Below are positions 9,290 through 18,009 of a stretch of 64,000 bases of DNA, piece after piece. Position 1 is the stretch's first letter. Every line of letters starts with the position of its first letter. Under the pieces are notes generated by a model. The model was not told the DNA's origin. It worked only from the letters and a program-made list of their open reading frames with translations, and ran no database searches. This stretch comes from Clostridiales bacterium (GTDB lineage: Bacteria; Actinomycetota; Coriobacteriia; Anaerosomatales; SLCP01), in assembly GCA_018333995.1 (NCBI GenBank), contig JAGXSG010000016.1, positions 1 to 64,000 of the forward strand, read 5' to 3'. Both the position numbers and the translations under genes were made by a program.

Positions 9290-10047
9290 CCGCTCGCTTC
9301 ACGCCCGCACGCCGGACACGCCTGCATCGTCAGCGGCTTCTCCAGGCCGCTCGATGCGAGTAACGCCGCGTCAGCGAACACCTCTCGCGTCGGACCGTCA
9401 GCCCTCACCGCGCCGTCACTCATCACCACCGTTCTCTCGCACAGCTCGAGCGCCAGGTCGAGATCGTGGGTCGCAATGATTTTTGTGTGCTCGAACGTCG
9501 CGAGCAGATCGATGAGGCGACGCCGCGCTCGCGGATCGAGGTTCGACGACGGTTCGTCCATCACGAGAGCGCTCGGACACATCGCAAGTACCGTCGCAAT
9601 GGCCACGGCGCGCTTCTCTCCTCCTGAGAGGCGGTACGGCGGCCGATCAGCCAGGTGCGACGCGCCCACACGTGCGAGCGCGTCGGCCACTCGCGTCGCG
9701 ACCTCCTCCGGCGGCATGCCGAGGTTCATCGGCCCAAATCCAACATCTTCACGCACGCTCGGCATGAATAGCTGGTCGTCTGGATCTTGGAAGACCATCC
9801 CGATATTGCGGCGAATCTCTTGGACGGTCGACCGCGTGACCGGTGCCTCACCGACGCGGACACTGCCTGTAGCGGGAAACAAGAACCCCATGAGATGCAT
9901 GAGCAGCGTGGACTTGCCTGCACCGTTCGCGCCCACGAGCGCGATCGACTCCCCGTGGGTGACGCGCATCGTTACCCCGCAGAGCGCCGCCGTACCGTCG
10001 GGGTAGCGATAGTGAACGTCCGTGATCTCGATGCTGTGGTGGCTCAT
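9286..10047 (-). CDS. cbiO: Energy-coupling (ECF) nickel/cobalt transporter ATPase CbiO
   Basis: A 253-residue ABC ATPase that powers metal uptake together with CbiQ and CbiM(N). It has Walker A GANGAGKST, a Q-loop (GMVFQDPDDQLF), the signature RLSGGEKRAVAIA, Walker B ALVMDEPSSNLD and the H-loop IIATHDLDLAL. The C-terminal tail carries CPAC, which could bind metal or be incidental. The ATG overlaps the cbiQ stop by four bases, so translation is probably coupled. NikR, encoded at the head of this operon, suggests nickel rather than cobalt. Confidence 0.93.
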   Translation of the reverse strand: MSHHSIEITDVHYRYPDGTAALCGVTMRVTHGESIALVGANGAGKSTLLMHLMGFLFPATGSVRVGEAPVTRSTVQEIRRNIGMVFQDPDDQLFMPSVREDVGFGPMNLGMPPEEVATRVADALARVGASHLADRPPYRLSGGEKRAVAIATVLAMCPSALVMDEPSSNLDPRARRRLIDLLATFEHTKIIATHDLDLALELCERTVVMSDGAVRADGPTREVFADAALLASSGLEKPLTMQACPACGREASG

Positions 10048-10856
10048 CCAATCACCCGCGTCACCAGCGTGCCCACGAGTAGCGGCACGTCAACGATTCG
10101 CATCGTGACAAATAGCGTCGACCATCCCGCGAAAAAGAATGCGTCCCCGCGGCGGAATCGCAAGACGTGCATCGTACGGATTTCGCCATCGAAGCCGCGA
10201 GCACGCATCGCCTGGTAGACCCTCTGAGCGCGAGCATACGTCCTGAGTAGAAGGTGGCCGAGAATCTGCACGTAGACGCCTAACCCCATGCCAGCGCCGT
10301 CGAAGGAGCGAAGCGCCCTGGCGCGCGACATGCGCATCGTCTCTTCGCCGAGGACAAAGAGGTACCGGTAGAGAAAGAGCAGCTGCGTCACGAGCACGTC
10401 GGGAACGCGCATCTTCCCAAGAGCCATGCACACGCCCGCGAAACTGGTGGTGGCGATGAGCACGAGAGCCGCGAGTGTCGTGAGGAGGAAGCGAACGACG
10501 ATGGATGCGTAGGACACCCAGCCGCCCGTCACCCCGAGGTCTCCGATGTATAGCAGGACCTCGCGGTCGAAGACTGGATTGAACGCGCCCACGAAGAGCG
10601 CGAACGGCGCGACAGCAGCGAGTTTGCGCAAGAGAAATCCGGCCGGAAGGTCAGCCTCGGCCATCAGAACCACCGGATAAAGGGCGAATGGCGCCATCGC
10701 GATCAACGCGTAACGGTCGAACGACACAACGCACACGAGGAACACCAAGGTGGTCAAGACCTTTGCGCGGGGGTCAATACGGTGAACGGCCGACTTTCCG
10801 TAGGAGAGCCTGTCGAGGCGCCCGAGGTCGTAGAGTCCATTTTCGAGAGTAGACAT
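10044..10856 (-). CDS. cbiQ: ECF nickel/cobalt transporter transmembrane protein CbiQ
   Basis: A membrane T-component of about 270 residues. It has several hydrophobic helices and the cytoplasmic coupling helices typical of the family (MRMSRARALRSF and YQAMRARGFDGE, the two Ala-Arg-Gly-like motifs that contact CbiO). It couples ATP hydrolysis by CbiO to the substrate-binding CbiM. The ATG at 10856 has GTAGGTG six bases upstream; a GTG at 10865, directly after the nikR stop, is the alternative. The gene sits between nikR and cbiO in one operon. Confidence 0.93.
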   Translation of the reverse strand: MSTLENGLYDLGRLDRLSYGKSAVHRIDPRAKVLTTLVFLVCVVSFDRYALIAMAPFALYPVVLMAEADLPAGFLLRKLAAVAPFALFVGAFNPVFDREVLLYIGDLGVTGGWVSYASIVVRFLLTTLAALVLIATTSFAGVCMALGKMRVPDVLVTQLLFLYRYLFVLGEETMRMSRARALRSFDGAGMGLGVYVQILGHLLLRTYARAQRVYQAMRARGFDGEIRTMHVLRFRRGDAFFFAGWSTLFVTMRIVDVPLLVGTLVTRVIG

Positions 10857-10865
10857 CGCGGGCAC

Positions 10866-11285
10866 CTACACCAGACCATGGCCGGTGGTCGTGGCGGCGA
10901 ACTTGCCGTGTTTGACCCCCTTCGTCCCAATCAGTTCAGACGCGAGCTGACCGATCCGGCGCGCCTGTCCTCTGAGCACCACCACCTCGAGACAGTGGTG
11001 AGCGTCGAGATGAATGTGAAGGGTCGACACGATCTCATCATGGTGATTGTGTTGGCGTTCCGTCAGTCTGTCGGCGAGATCGGTTGAGTGGTGGTCGTAG
11101 ACGAGCGTGACGGTTCCCACCGCCTCTTCCTCGCCCGCCGTCCACTGCTCCTCAACGAGCGCCCCGCGAATGAGGTCGCGAACCGCCTCAGACCGGTTGA
11201 CGTAACCCTTCTTGGCAATGAGAGCATCGAAACTGTCGAGCAGGCGCGCATCCGCCGATACACCAAATCTGACCACTCCCGACAC
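10866..11285 (-). CDS. nikR: Nickel-responsive repressor NikR
   Basis: A 139-residue ribbon-helix-helix regulator. The N-terminal DNA-binding part reads [19 protein letters not shown]. The C-terminal ACT-like domain has the high-affinity Ni site in exact family spacing: His79, His90, His92, Cys98 (H-x10-H-x-H-x5-C). The GTG start at 11285 is chosen because AAGGAGGAACC precedes it immediately; a longer open frame continues upstream but is non-coding in character. It heads the nikR-cbiQ-cbiO operon and faces cbiMN, so it probably represses both directions when nickel is plentiful. Confidence 0.95.
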   Translation of the reverse strand: MSGVVRFGVSADARLLDSFDALIAKKGYVNRSEAVRDLIRGALVEEQWTAGEEEAVGTVTLVYDHHSTDLADRLTERQHNHHDEIVSTLHIHLDAHHCLEVVVLRGQARRIGQLASELIGTKGVKHGKFAATTTGHGLV

Positions 11286-11333
11286 GGTTCCTCCTTGTAA
11301 TTCGTTCCGAATCGCTTGACGCAGACGGGTTCG

Positions 11334-11377
11334 GTGCTTATCTTTGGCGCAAGCGTAACACGAGTTCCCAACTCGTG
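11334..11377. promoter_or_regulatory. Candidate NikR operator between nikR and cbiM
   Basis: The divergent gap contains GTGCTTA (11334-11340), 14 bases, then GTAACAC (11355-11361). This resembles the GTGTTAC-N13/14-GTAACAC NikR sites reported for several non-enteric bacteria, with the right half perfect and the left half 4 of 7. Overlapping it is a perfect inverted repeat CACGAGTTCCCAACTCGTG (11359-11377). Another short dyad ATTCG-TTC-CGAAT lies near nikR. Position between two metal-uptake operons supports a shared operator; binding is inferred. Confidence 0.45.
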
Positions 11378-11433
11378 GCACGACTTGGCCCTTCGCCGCC
11401 ACCGGCACCGCGACGAACGAGCAGGAGACACCT

Positions 11434-12480
11434 ATGCATATGGCAGACGCGCTTATATCCCCGGCTGTAGGCGGGTTGATGTGGGGAGCTACCGCGGTCA
11501 CCACGGTGTATTGCGCGCGGAAGGTTCGGGAAGAGATCGACGAGGCGGCTGTGCCACTCATGGGCGTCACAGGCGCGTTCATCTTCGCCGCACAGATGCT
11601 CAACTTCTCGATTCCCGGCACGGGATCGAGCGGTCACCTCGGGGGCGGTCTCATTCTTGCGGCACTTCTCGGTCCGCACGCCGCGTTCCTGGTGATGCTC
11701 TCGGTGCTTGTAGTGCAGGCACTGTTCTTCGCGGATGGAGGCCTGCTCGCCCTCGGAGCGAGCTCTTTTAACCTCGGATTCTTTCCCGCGTTTGTAGCGT
11801 TTCCCTTCATCTACCGGGCAATCGTAGGTAACAAGCCCACTCCACGCCGCGTGCTCGTCGGAAGTGTCGCCGGCGCGGTCGTGGGGTTGCAGCTCGGGGC
11901 GTTTGGCGTGGTTGCGCAGACCACGCTTTCCGGCGTGAGCGAACTGCCCTTCACGGCGTTCATGCTCATGATGCAGCCGATCCACCTCGCCATCGGAGTG
12001 GTCGAGGGACTTATCACCGCCGGGGTGATCACGTTCGTGCTGCGAACGCAGCCTGACATCTTGAGCCGGGTAACGTCGGGCCGCCCGCTTGCGGGGATCG
12101 TGGCGCGCCCGGTCCTGACGGTCCTGCTCGGCGCGGCGCTCGTCTCCGGAACCGCACTCGCGTGGTTCGCCTCGGCCGATCCCGATGGACTTGACTGGGC
12201 GATTGAGCGGGTCGCCGGTACCACCGAAATCACGGGTGCCGCCGCCGATGCCCACGAAGCGGCAGCGGGCGTGCAGGCACGAACGTCCTTCTTGCCCGAT
12301 TACGGTTTCCCCACGGCCAACGAGGATGACGGCGACGGGGCGTGGCCCGCAGTCGATGCGGGAACGTCGACTGCGGGAATCGTTGGAGGAGTTATCACCC
12401 TCGGCGTGACGGCGCTCATAGGCGTCATGCTCAGACGGCGTCCGAAGGGCCGTACACAACCCGCACCGGACACTGTCTGA
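11434..12480 (+). CDS. cbiM: Nickel/cobalt ECF transporter substrate component, CbiM fused to CbiN-like domain
   Basis: A 348-residue membrane protein. The N-terminus [10 protein letters not shown] is the metal-coordinating CbiM/NikM start, with His2 as ligand, followed by seven or so helices (for example [26 protein letters not shown]). After residue about 225 comes a second module with a membrane helix, the PDGL motif ([11 protein letters not shown]), an extracytoplasmic loop and a last helix ([20 protein letters not shown]), as in CbiN/NikN. Thus the M and N components are one polypeptide. CAGGAGAC precedes the ATG. The energising genes cbiQ and cbiO are transcribed divergently. Confidence 0.93.
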   Translation: MHMADALISPAVGGLMWGATAVTTVYCARKVREEIDEAAVPLMGVTGAFIFAAQMLNFSIPGTGSSGHLGGGLILAALLGPHAAFLVMLSVLVVQALFFADGGLLALGASSFNLGFFPAFVAFPFIYRAIVGNKPTPRRVLVGSVAGAVVGLQLGAFGVVAQTTLSGVSELPFTAFMLMMQPIHLAIGVVEGLITAGVITFVLRTQPDILSRVTSGRPLAGIVARPVLTVLLGAALVSGTALAWFASADPDGLDWAIERVAGTTEITGAAADAHEAAAGVQARTSFLPDYGFPTANEDDGDGAWPAVDAGTSTAGIVGGVITLGVTALIGVMLRRRPKGRTQPAPDTV

Positions 12481-12501
12481 CACGCTCCTGCCGCGGGTTG
12501 C

Positions 12502-12516
12502 TGTTACAATCGGCAT
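12502..12516 (+). promoter_or_regulatory. Extended -10 promoter for a leaderless transcript
   Basis: TG at 12502-12503, one base, then TACAAT at 12505-12510 form a textbook extended -10. The GTG start codon of the next gene at 12517 lies exactly where transcription would begin, and no Shine-Dalgarno precedes it. A leaderless mRNA is therefore likely, as is common in Actinomycetota. No -35 is evident, as expected for an extended -10. Confidence 0.6.
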
Positions 12517-13164
12517 GTGAAGCACGTACGCGCAGACTCCCGGCATGCGTCAAGCCCCGCTCGCGAGGCTCCGACGTTCTTCGAGTGCCCGCAGTGCGGC
12601 TTTCTCACCCCTGACGCCCGATTCGGTGCCGATGAGATCGTGTGTCCGACGTGCGGCGCGCACGGCGACGGCCGACGCACATTCCCACCGGAAAGACTGC
12701 GCCGTCTTGACGCTCGTATCCGCTCTTACCATGACGATGAAGAGCACGAGATCGTCGTCATCTTGGTCGAGACGTTCCTCGAGTCGATTCTCGAAGACAT
12801 CATCGACCGCATCCTCAAGGCGCGCGGCGCGGACGTGACCGTCCGGGAGGTCGTTCTCGATGGCCAGCGGGCGATCGGAGCACGCATCGGCCGCCTTTTC
12901 CCGCATCTGACCGGTGAAGAGTTCGAAGAGGCCGCGGCAGAGCTCGGCTACCGGGAGTTCCCGCAGCGGTGGCGCAAGCTGCGCGCCGCACGCAACGCGT
13001 TCATCCACGACTCGCCATTCCGTGGCACGCAGGAATCGCTTAGCGCTGATGACGCCGCAACCGCCATGGAGCTGCTCGACCAGGCGTACGAGCTGTTCGT
13101 CCTGATCAACAACCGCTTCGTTGCGTCAGCGGAACAAACGTCCCCGTTTTGCGATCGCGCGTGA
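12517..13164 (+). CDS. Zinc-ribbon protein with HEPN-like domain
   Basis: A 215-residue cytosolic protein. Two CxxC pairs (Cys24/Cys27 and Cys43/Cys46) make an N-terminal zinc ribbon. The rest is helical and contains RNAFIH (Arg159-Asn160-x3-His164), which fits the R-(N/H/D)-x3-H motif of HEPN ribonucleases, in a context (RKLRAARNAFIHD) typical of that fold. HEPN proteins often act in RNA cleavage or as toxins, but others are non-catalytic. The gene starts at a GTG with a leaderless-type promoter and ends 22 bases before hypF, so it may be the first gene of the hyp operon. Function unknown; the HEPN call rests on the motif alone. Confidence 0.85.
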   Translation: MKHVRADSRHASSPAREAPTFFECPQCGFLTPDARFGADEIVCPTCGAHGDGRRTFPPERLRRLDARIRSYHDDEEHEIVVILVETFLESILEDIIDRILKARGADVTVREVVLDGQRAIGARIGRLFPHLTGEEFEEAAAELGYREFPQRWRKLRAARNAFIHDSPFRGTQESLSADDAATAMELLDQAYELFVLINNRFVASAEQTSPFCDRA

Positions 13165-13186
13165 CCACACCTCCCGATTACCAACC

Positions 13187-15544
13187 GTGATCACGTTGCT
13201 CATACACGTCCGCGGCGTCGTACAGGGTGTCGGATTCCGGCCGTTCGTGTACGGACTCGCAACACGTCTCGGTCTGACCGGCTGGGTTCTCAACGCTTCA
13301 GACGGTGTCCACTGTCTGATCCAAGGTGACGCGGAAACTACCTCCCGCTTCCTCCACGCGCTTCGCGAGGAAGTACCGCCGATAGCGTTCATAGACTCGG
13401 TCGATACCGAGGAGGTGGAGCACGAACGACTCACCGGATTTGAGATTCGGAAGTCCACAGTAAAAGAGGGAGCGATGACGCTCGTCTCCCCCGATATCGC
13501 CACGTGCCCGGCGTGTGTGGCCGAGATGAGCGATCCGTCAGACCGGCGCTTCAGGTACCCGTTCATCAACTGCACCAACTGCGGCCCCCGTTTCACCATC
13601 ATCGACGACGTGCCCTACGACCGGCCTGCAACCGCGATGCGCGAGTTCGCAATGTGTCCCGCGTGCGCCGCGGAGTATAAAAACCCCGCTGACCGGCGCT
13701 TCCACGCCCAACCTGACGCGTGCTTTGTGTGCGGCCCGAGGCTCTACCTGCACGCTCCGGACGCTTCATCGGGATGGCGTTGGTCGCAGGATTTTGAGAC
13801 TGACCCGCGGCCCCACCGCTCTATAGCCGCCGAGCGCGAGCGCTCTGACGCGATCATCGCGCACGCGGCCGCGCTCGTCGTGTCAGGTGGTATCCTCGCG
13901 ATCAAAGGGCTCGGCGGTTTCCACCTCGCCTGCGACGCAACAAACGCCGACGCGGTCAAGTTGCTGCGCGAGCGCAAGTTCCGGTGGGGCAAGCCGCTTG
14001 CGATCATGGTGCCGGACCTTACTATGGCGCGCGAGATGGCCGACATTGACACTGTTGAGGCGGGGCTTCTAAAAGGCACGGTTCGCCCAATCGTGCTTCT
14101 TCGCAGGCGCGCCGAACGGATCGTCGGCGACCCCCCGCACATCGCTTCGGACGTGGTCGGCGACCTGCCCGATATCGGCATCATGCTCCCGTACACACCG
14201 GTGCACCACTTGCTGCTCGAAGCGTGCGGCCGCCCGCTCGTGATGACATCGGGCAACCTCACCGACGAGCCAATCGCGACCGGCAACGCCGAGGCGCTCG
14301 ACAGACTTTCCGCGATCGCCGACGGTTTCCTTCTGCACGACCGCTCGATACGCTCGCGCTACGACGACTCGGTTGTGCGCAGCGTTGCAGGCATGGCGCA
14401 GCCCCTTCGCCGGGCCCGCGGATACGCGCCCCATCCGCTCTCAGTGCCGTTCTCGGCGGACGAAGCAATCCTCGCGACAGGGCCGGAGCAGAAGAACACC
14501 TTCGCGCTGCTCACCGGCGACCAGGTGTTTGTATCGCAGCACATCGGCGACATGGAAAACGTGGCCGCGCTCGAGCATTTCCACGACACCCTTGCGCTCT
14601 ACAAGCGGCTCTTCCGCGTCGCCCCCGCGCTCGTCGCCCACGACATGCATCCTGAGTACCTCACAACCAAGTTCGCCCTGACACTCGACCTGCCAAGCAT
14701 CGCCGTGCAACATCATCACGCCCACATCGCCGGTGTGGCCGCCGAGCACGGCGTGAGCGATCCAGTCATCGGAGTGGCGTTCGATGGCACCGGCTACGGG
14801 GCGGACGGCCATATCTGGGGCGGTGAGGTGCTGATCAGCACGTGGGGCGGATTCGAACGAGTGGCGCACCTCCGCGAGGTCCCGATGCCCGGAGGGGCGG
14901 CGGCGATCCGGCGCCCGGCTCGCATGGCCCTCGGCACGCTTCTCGGTCTGGATCCGGCGCTCCTCGGCCATCCGGGGGCCGAACCATTGCTCTCGCGCCT
15001 CGCCGATGGTGAGGAGGCGACCGTGCGCCGCATGATCACACGTTCGCTCAACTGCCCCCTCACCTCTTCGATGGGGCGCCTGTTCGACGCGGTCTCCGCG
15101 CTCGCAGGCATACGCGACAACGCGCGTTACGAGGGTGAGGCCGCGATAGAACTGGAGGCCGCGCTCGACCCGCAAGCCGAGGGGGCGTACGAGTTTGCGC
15201 TTGTCGGCTCAGGACCGCTCATCATCGACTCCGCGCCGGTGATAGTGTCGGTGCTCGACGACATCGCACGCGGCACGCCCGCCGCCACGATATCGGCACG
15301 CTTCCACCGTGCCGTCGCGCGCTGTATAGTCACAACTGCCGCCGATGTCGCGAAACATGCCGGGACGAGAACCGTCTCCCTTGCGGGGGGCGTGTTCCTC
15401 AACCGTTTCGTGCTCGAAGCGGCGATGCGAGACCTTGGCCGAGCCGACTTTACCGCTCTTACCCACGAGCGGCTGCCGGTGAGCGACGGCTCAGTCTCGT
15501 ATGGGCAAGCCGTGGTCGCCTGGGCCAGACGGCATGAAGTGTAG
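13187..15544 (+). CDS. hypF: Carbamoyltransferase HypF, hydrogenase maturation
   Basis: A 785-residue enzyme that activates carbamoyl phosphate and passes the carbamoyl group to HypE for synthesis of the cyanide ligands of NiFe hydrogenase. Domains in order: acylphosphatase (residues 1-90, VRGVVQGVGFRPFVY), two zinc fingers (CPAC...CTNC and CPAC...CFVC), YrdC-like (IKGLGGFHLACDA) and Kae1-like with the metal-binding HHHAHIA and the glycine-rich GVAFDGTGYGADG. GTG at 13187 is chosen because it places the acylphosphatase motif at the family position; an upstream ATG at 13121 would overlap the HEPN gene by 44 bases. Confidence 0.97.
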   Translation: MITLLIHVRGVVQGVGFRPFVYGLATRLGLTGWVLNASDGVHCLIQGDAETTSRFLHALREEVPPIAFIDSVDTEEVEHERLTGFEIRKSTVKEGAMTLVSPDIATCPACVAEMSDPSDRRFRYPFINCTNCGPRFTIIDDVPYDRPATAMREFAMCPACAAEYKNPADRRFHAQPDACFVCGPRLYLHAPDASSGWRWSQDFETDPRPHRSIAAERERSDAIIAHAAALVVSGGILAIKGLGGFHLACDATNADAVKLLRERKFRWGKPLAIMVPDLTMAREMADIDTVEAGLLKGTVRPIVLLRRRAERIVGDPPHIASDVVGDLPDIGIMLPYTPVHHLLLEACGRPLVMTSGNLTDEPIATGNAEALDRLSAIADGFLLHDRSIRSRYDDSVVRSVAGMAQPLRRARGYAPHPLSVPFSADEAILATGPEQKNTFALLTGDQVFVSQHIGDMENVAALEHFHDTLALYKRLFRVAPALVAHDMHPEYLTTKFALTLDLPSIAVQHHHAHIAGVAAEHGVSDPVIGVAFDGTGYGADGHIWGGEVLISTWGGFERVAHLREVPMPGGAAAIRRPARMALGTLLGLDPALLGHPGAEPLLSRLADGEEATVRRMITRSLNCPLTSSMGRLFDAVSALAGIRDNARYEGEAAIELEAALDPQAEGAYEFALVGSGPLIIDSAPVIVSVLDDIARGTPAATISARFHRAVARCIVTTAADVAKHAGTRTVSLAGGVFLNRFVLEAAMRDLGRADFTALTHERLPVSDGSVSYGQAVVAWARRHEV

Positions 15545-15589
15545 GGCCGATCGGGACCGAACCAGTTTCTCGTAAGGAGGACGTCGACT

Positions 15590-15826
15590 ATGTGTCTTGC
15601 CATTCCCGCTCAGGTACGCTCGCTCGGTGCAAACAACATGGCGGAGGTCGAGATCATGGGGGTGACTCGTCATGTGAGTCTCGACCTGATCCCCGGCGCC
15701 GCTGTTGGCGACCACGTGCTCGTGCACGCGGGCTTCGCCATCCAGGTGGTGGACGAAGAGTTCGCAAACGAGACGATCGAGCTGCTCAAGCAGCTCGACA
15801 TCTATCAGATCGGTGAGGCCGAGTAA
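15590..15826 (+). CDS. hypC: Hydrogenase maturation chaperone HypC
   Basis: A 78-residue protein beginning MCLAIPAQV, the HypC signature in which Cys2 binds the Fe(CN)2CO precursor together with HypD and then the hydrogenase large subunit. A strong TAAGGAGG site precedes the ATG. The hypD ATG lies one base after the stop, fitting their function as a complex. Confidence 0.97.
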   Translation: MCLAIPAQVRSLGANNMAEVEIMGVTRHVSLDLIPGAAVGDHVLVHAGFAIQVVDEEFANETIELLKQLDIYQIGEAE

Positions 15827-15827
15827 C

Positions 15828-16919
15828 ATGGACCTCACTGGATTCCGTGACCCGGCACTCGCAACCGGACTCATCGACACGATAGCGGCCACCGTTGATC
15901 GCCCGATCTCGATCATGGAGGTGTGCGGCACCCACACCGTCGCGGTCGCGAAGCACGGGCTCCGCGGCGTGATGCCCGAGCGGCTGCGGCTACTCTCCGG
16001 ACCCGGATGCCCGGTCTGTGTGACGTCCAACGCCGACATAGATCTCGCGATCGAGTTCGCACGTCAACCCGGCGTGATAGTGGCGACCTTCGGAGACATG
16101 ATGAAGGTGCCCGGCTCACGTTCATCGCTCGCGCGCGAGAAGGCGGACGGGCGCGACGTGCGCATCGTCTACTCGCCGCTCGACGCCCTAGCGCTCGCCG
16201 GGCGCGAACCGGATCGGCATGTCGTCTTCATCGGCGTGGGCTTCGAAACAACGATACCGCTTATCGCCGCCGCCATTGAACGCGCCGCGGCGGCCGATAT
16301 TGCGAATTTCAGCGTCTTTTCGGCGCACAAGACGGTACCCAAGGCGCTCCGCGCGCTCGTCGACGATCCCGATGTCGCGGTCGACGGCTTCATCCTCCCC
16401 GGACATGTCTCCGCGATCATCGGCATCGAGCCCTACCGATTCCTCGCCGAGGAGTACGGGGTCGCGAGTGTGATCACGGGGTTCGAACCGGTCGATGTCT
16501 TGCAGGGTATCTGGATGCTCGCGGCCCAGCTCGCAGAGGGGCGCGCGGACGTCGAGATCGCATACACACGCGGCGTGCCCGCACAGGGCAATCCTATCGC
16601 CATCGCGCACATCGAACGCGTTTTCGAGCCGAGCGACGCGGAGTGGCGCGGGATCGGCGTGATCCCCGGTACGGGCTTGTCGATCCGCTCTTCCCATGAG
16701 CGGTTCGACGCGATGGTTCGTGTGCCAGTCGAACCCGAGCCGCCCCGAGAGACCCCCGGTTGTCAGTGCGGCGAGGTCCTGCGGGGAGTGACGCTCCCGT
16801 TCGAGTGCCGACTCTACGCCAAAGCGTGCACGCCGGAACATCCGGTGGGACCGTGCATGGTCTCCTCGGAAGGATCGTGCGCGGCGTACTATCGATACAC
16901 GGACCACGGCAAGTCGTAA
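15828..16919 (+). CDS. hypD: Hydrogenase maturation protein HypD
   Basis: A 363-residue iron-sulfur protein that assembles Fe(CN)2CO with HypC. Visible motifs are CGTHT (Cys33), GPGCPVC (Cys61, Cys64), the HKTVP/PGHVS segments, and the C-terminal [4Fe-4S] cysteines in PFECRLYAKACTPEHPVGPC. The ATG at 15828 follows the hypC stop directly, and the hypC 3' end supplies GGTGAGGCC as binding site. An earlier start would run through hypC. Confidence 0.97.
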   Translation: MDLTGFRDPALATGLIDTIAATVDRPISIMEVCGTHTVAVAKHGLRGVMPERLRLLSGPGCPVCVTSNADIDLAIEFARQPGVIVATFGDMMKVPGSRSSLAREKADGRDVRIVYSPLDALALAGREPDRHVVFIGVGFETTIPLIAAAIERAAAADIANFSVFSAHKTVPKALRALVDDPDVAVDGFILPGHVSAIIGIEPYRFLAEEYGVASVITGFEPVDVLQGIWMLAAQLAEGRADVEIAYTRGVPAQGNPIAIAHIERVFEPSDAEWRGIGVIPGTGLSIRSSHERFDAMVRVPVEPEPPRETPGCQCGEVLRGVTLPFECRLYAKACTPEHPVGPCMVSSEGSCAAYYRYTDHGKS

Positions 16920-16987
16920 GAGCGACACGAGACCTGCCCACGCCGCGATATCGCGGCAGGGTACCCATCGATACTTTGAGGAGCGAG

Positions 16988-17998
16988 ATGGACTCCGACA
17001 CGATCCTTCTAGCGCACGGCAGCGGCGGCTCTCTCATGCGCCGCCTGATCGACGAGGTCTTCGTCGCCGACTTCGCCGACTCCGCGCTAAGCGCGACTGA
17101 CGACGCCGCCACACTCGAGATGCCTGCCGGGCAGCTCGCATTCTCAACCGACACCTATGTCGTCTCACCACTCTTCTTCCCAGGAGGCGACATCGGACGA
17201 CTCGCCGTGTGCGGCACGGTGAACGACGTCGCGACAGCGGGTGCGCGACCGCTCTACCTCTCGGTGGGCTTCATCCTCGAAGAAGGGTTGTCCGTCGCAG
17301 ACCTGCGGCGCGTGCTCGCCTCGATGCGGAATGCCGCCCTTGAAGCCGAGGTGCACATCGTCACAGGCGACACTAAGGTAGTCGAACGCGGTCACGGCGA
17401 CGGCATCTACATCAACACCACCGGGATCGGAGTAGTGCCCGCAGGCGTGTCGCTGTCCGTCGCGCGATGCGTTCCCGGCGACATCGTGCTGCTCTCGGGC
17501 ACGCTCGGCGATCACGGCATCGCGGTCGTATCGATCCGCGAAGGCCTCGAGTTCTCGACGGACCTCACGACTGACGCCGCTCCGCTCGGTCGACTCGTCG
17601 CTTCAGTGCTTGACGCCGCACCCGGCGTGCGCTGTTTCCGTGACCCGACCCGCGGAGGACTGGCCTCCGCGCTCAACGAGATAGCCGGGGCCTCCGGCGT
17701 CTCGATAACCGTCGAAGAAACGTCGGTCCCCGTTCACCAACAGGTGATGGGTGCGTGCGAGATGCTCGGATACGACGTCTACCATGTCGCCAACGAGGGT
17801 AAGATGCTTGCCGTGGTGCCCCCCGAGCAAGCCGACGCGGCACTGGCGGCGATGCGCTCCGCCCCGTACGGCGAGAATGCTGCCATCATCGGCGTCGTAG
17901 GCGAATCCCCCGCCGGCACCGTGCACGTCCGGACGGCCTTCGGCGCGACCCGCATCATGGACATGCTCGTCGGCGAACAGCTGCCGAGGATCTGCTAG
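16988..17998 (+). CDS. hypE: Hydrogenase maturation protein HypE
   Basis: A 336-residue PurM/AIR-synthetase-like ATPase. It dehydrates the carbamoyl group on its terminal cysteine to thiocyanate. It ends in PRIC, the invariant HypE C-terminus, and has AHGSGG near the N-terminus and the ATP-binding D-T-K-V segment (VTGDTKVVERG). The ATG at 16988 follows GAGGAGCGAG. The 68-base gap after hypD holds a short dyad (GCCGCGATATCGCGGC). hypA and hypB are not in the window. Confidence 0.96.
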   Translation: MDSDTILLAHGSGGSLMRRLIDEVFVADFADSALSATDDAATLEMPAGQLAFSTDTYVVSPLFFPGGDIGRLAVCGTVNDVATAGARPLYLSVGFILEEGLSVADLRRVLASMRNAALEAEVHIVTGDTKVVERGHGDGIYINTTGIGVVPAGVSLSVARCVPGDIVLLSGTLGDHGIAVVSIREGLEFSTDLTTDAAPLGRLVASVLDAAPGVRCFRDPTRGGLASALNEIAGASGVSITVEETSVPVHQQVMGACEMLGYDVYHVANEGKMLAVVPPEQADAALAAMRSAPYGENAAIIGVVGESPAGTVHVRTAFGATRIMDMLVGEQLPRIC

Positions 17999-18009
17999 CA
18001 CCCGCGACC

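Noticed and set aside
11286-11621. Extended NikR frame upstream of 11285
   Set aside because: It lies antisense to the start of cbiM, and the strong AAGGAGG just before the GTG at 11285 fixes the start there.
13121-13186. 22-residue N-terminal extension of HypF
   Set aside because: HypF homology starts at VITLLIHVRGVVQGVGF; the extension overlaps the HEPN gene and is not HypF-like.
16760-16987. 76-residue N-terminal extension of HypE
   Set aside because: It overlaps hypD on the same strand in another frame; HypE homology starts at 16988, where GAGGAG precedes the ATG.
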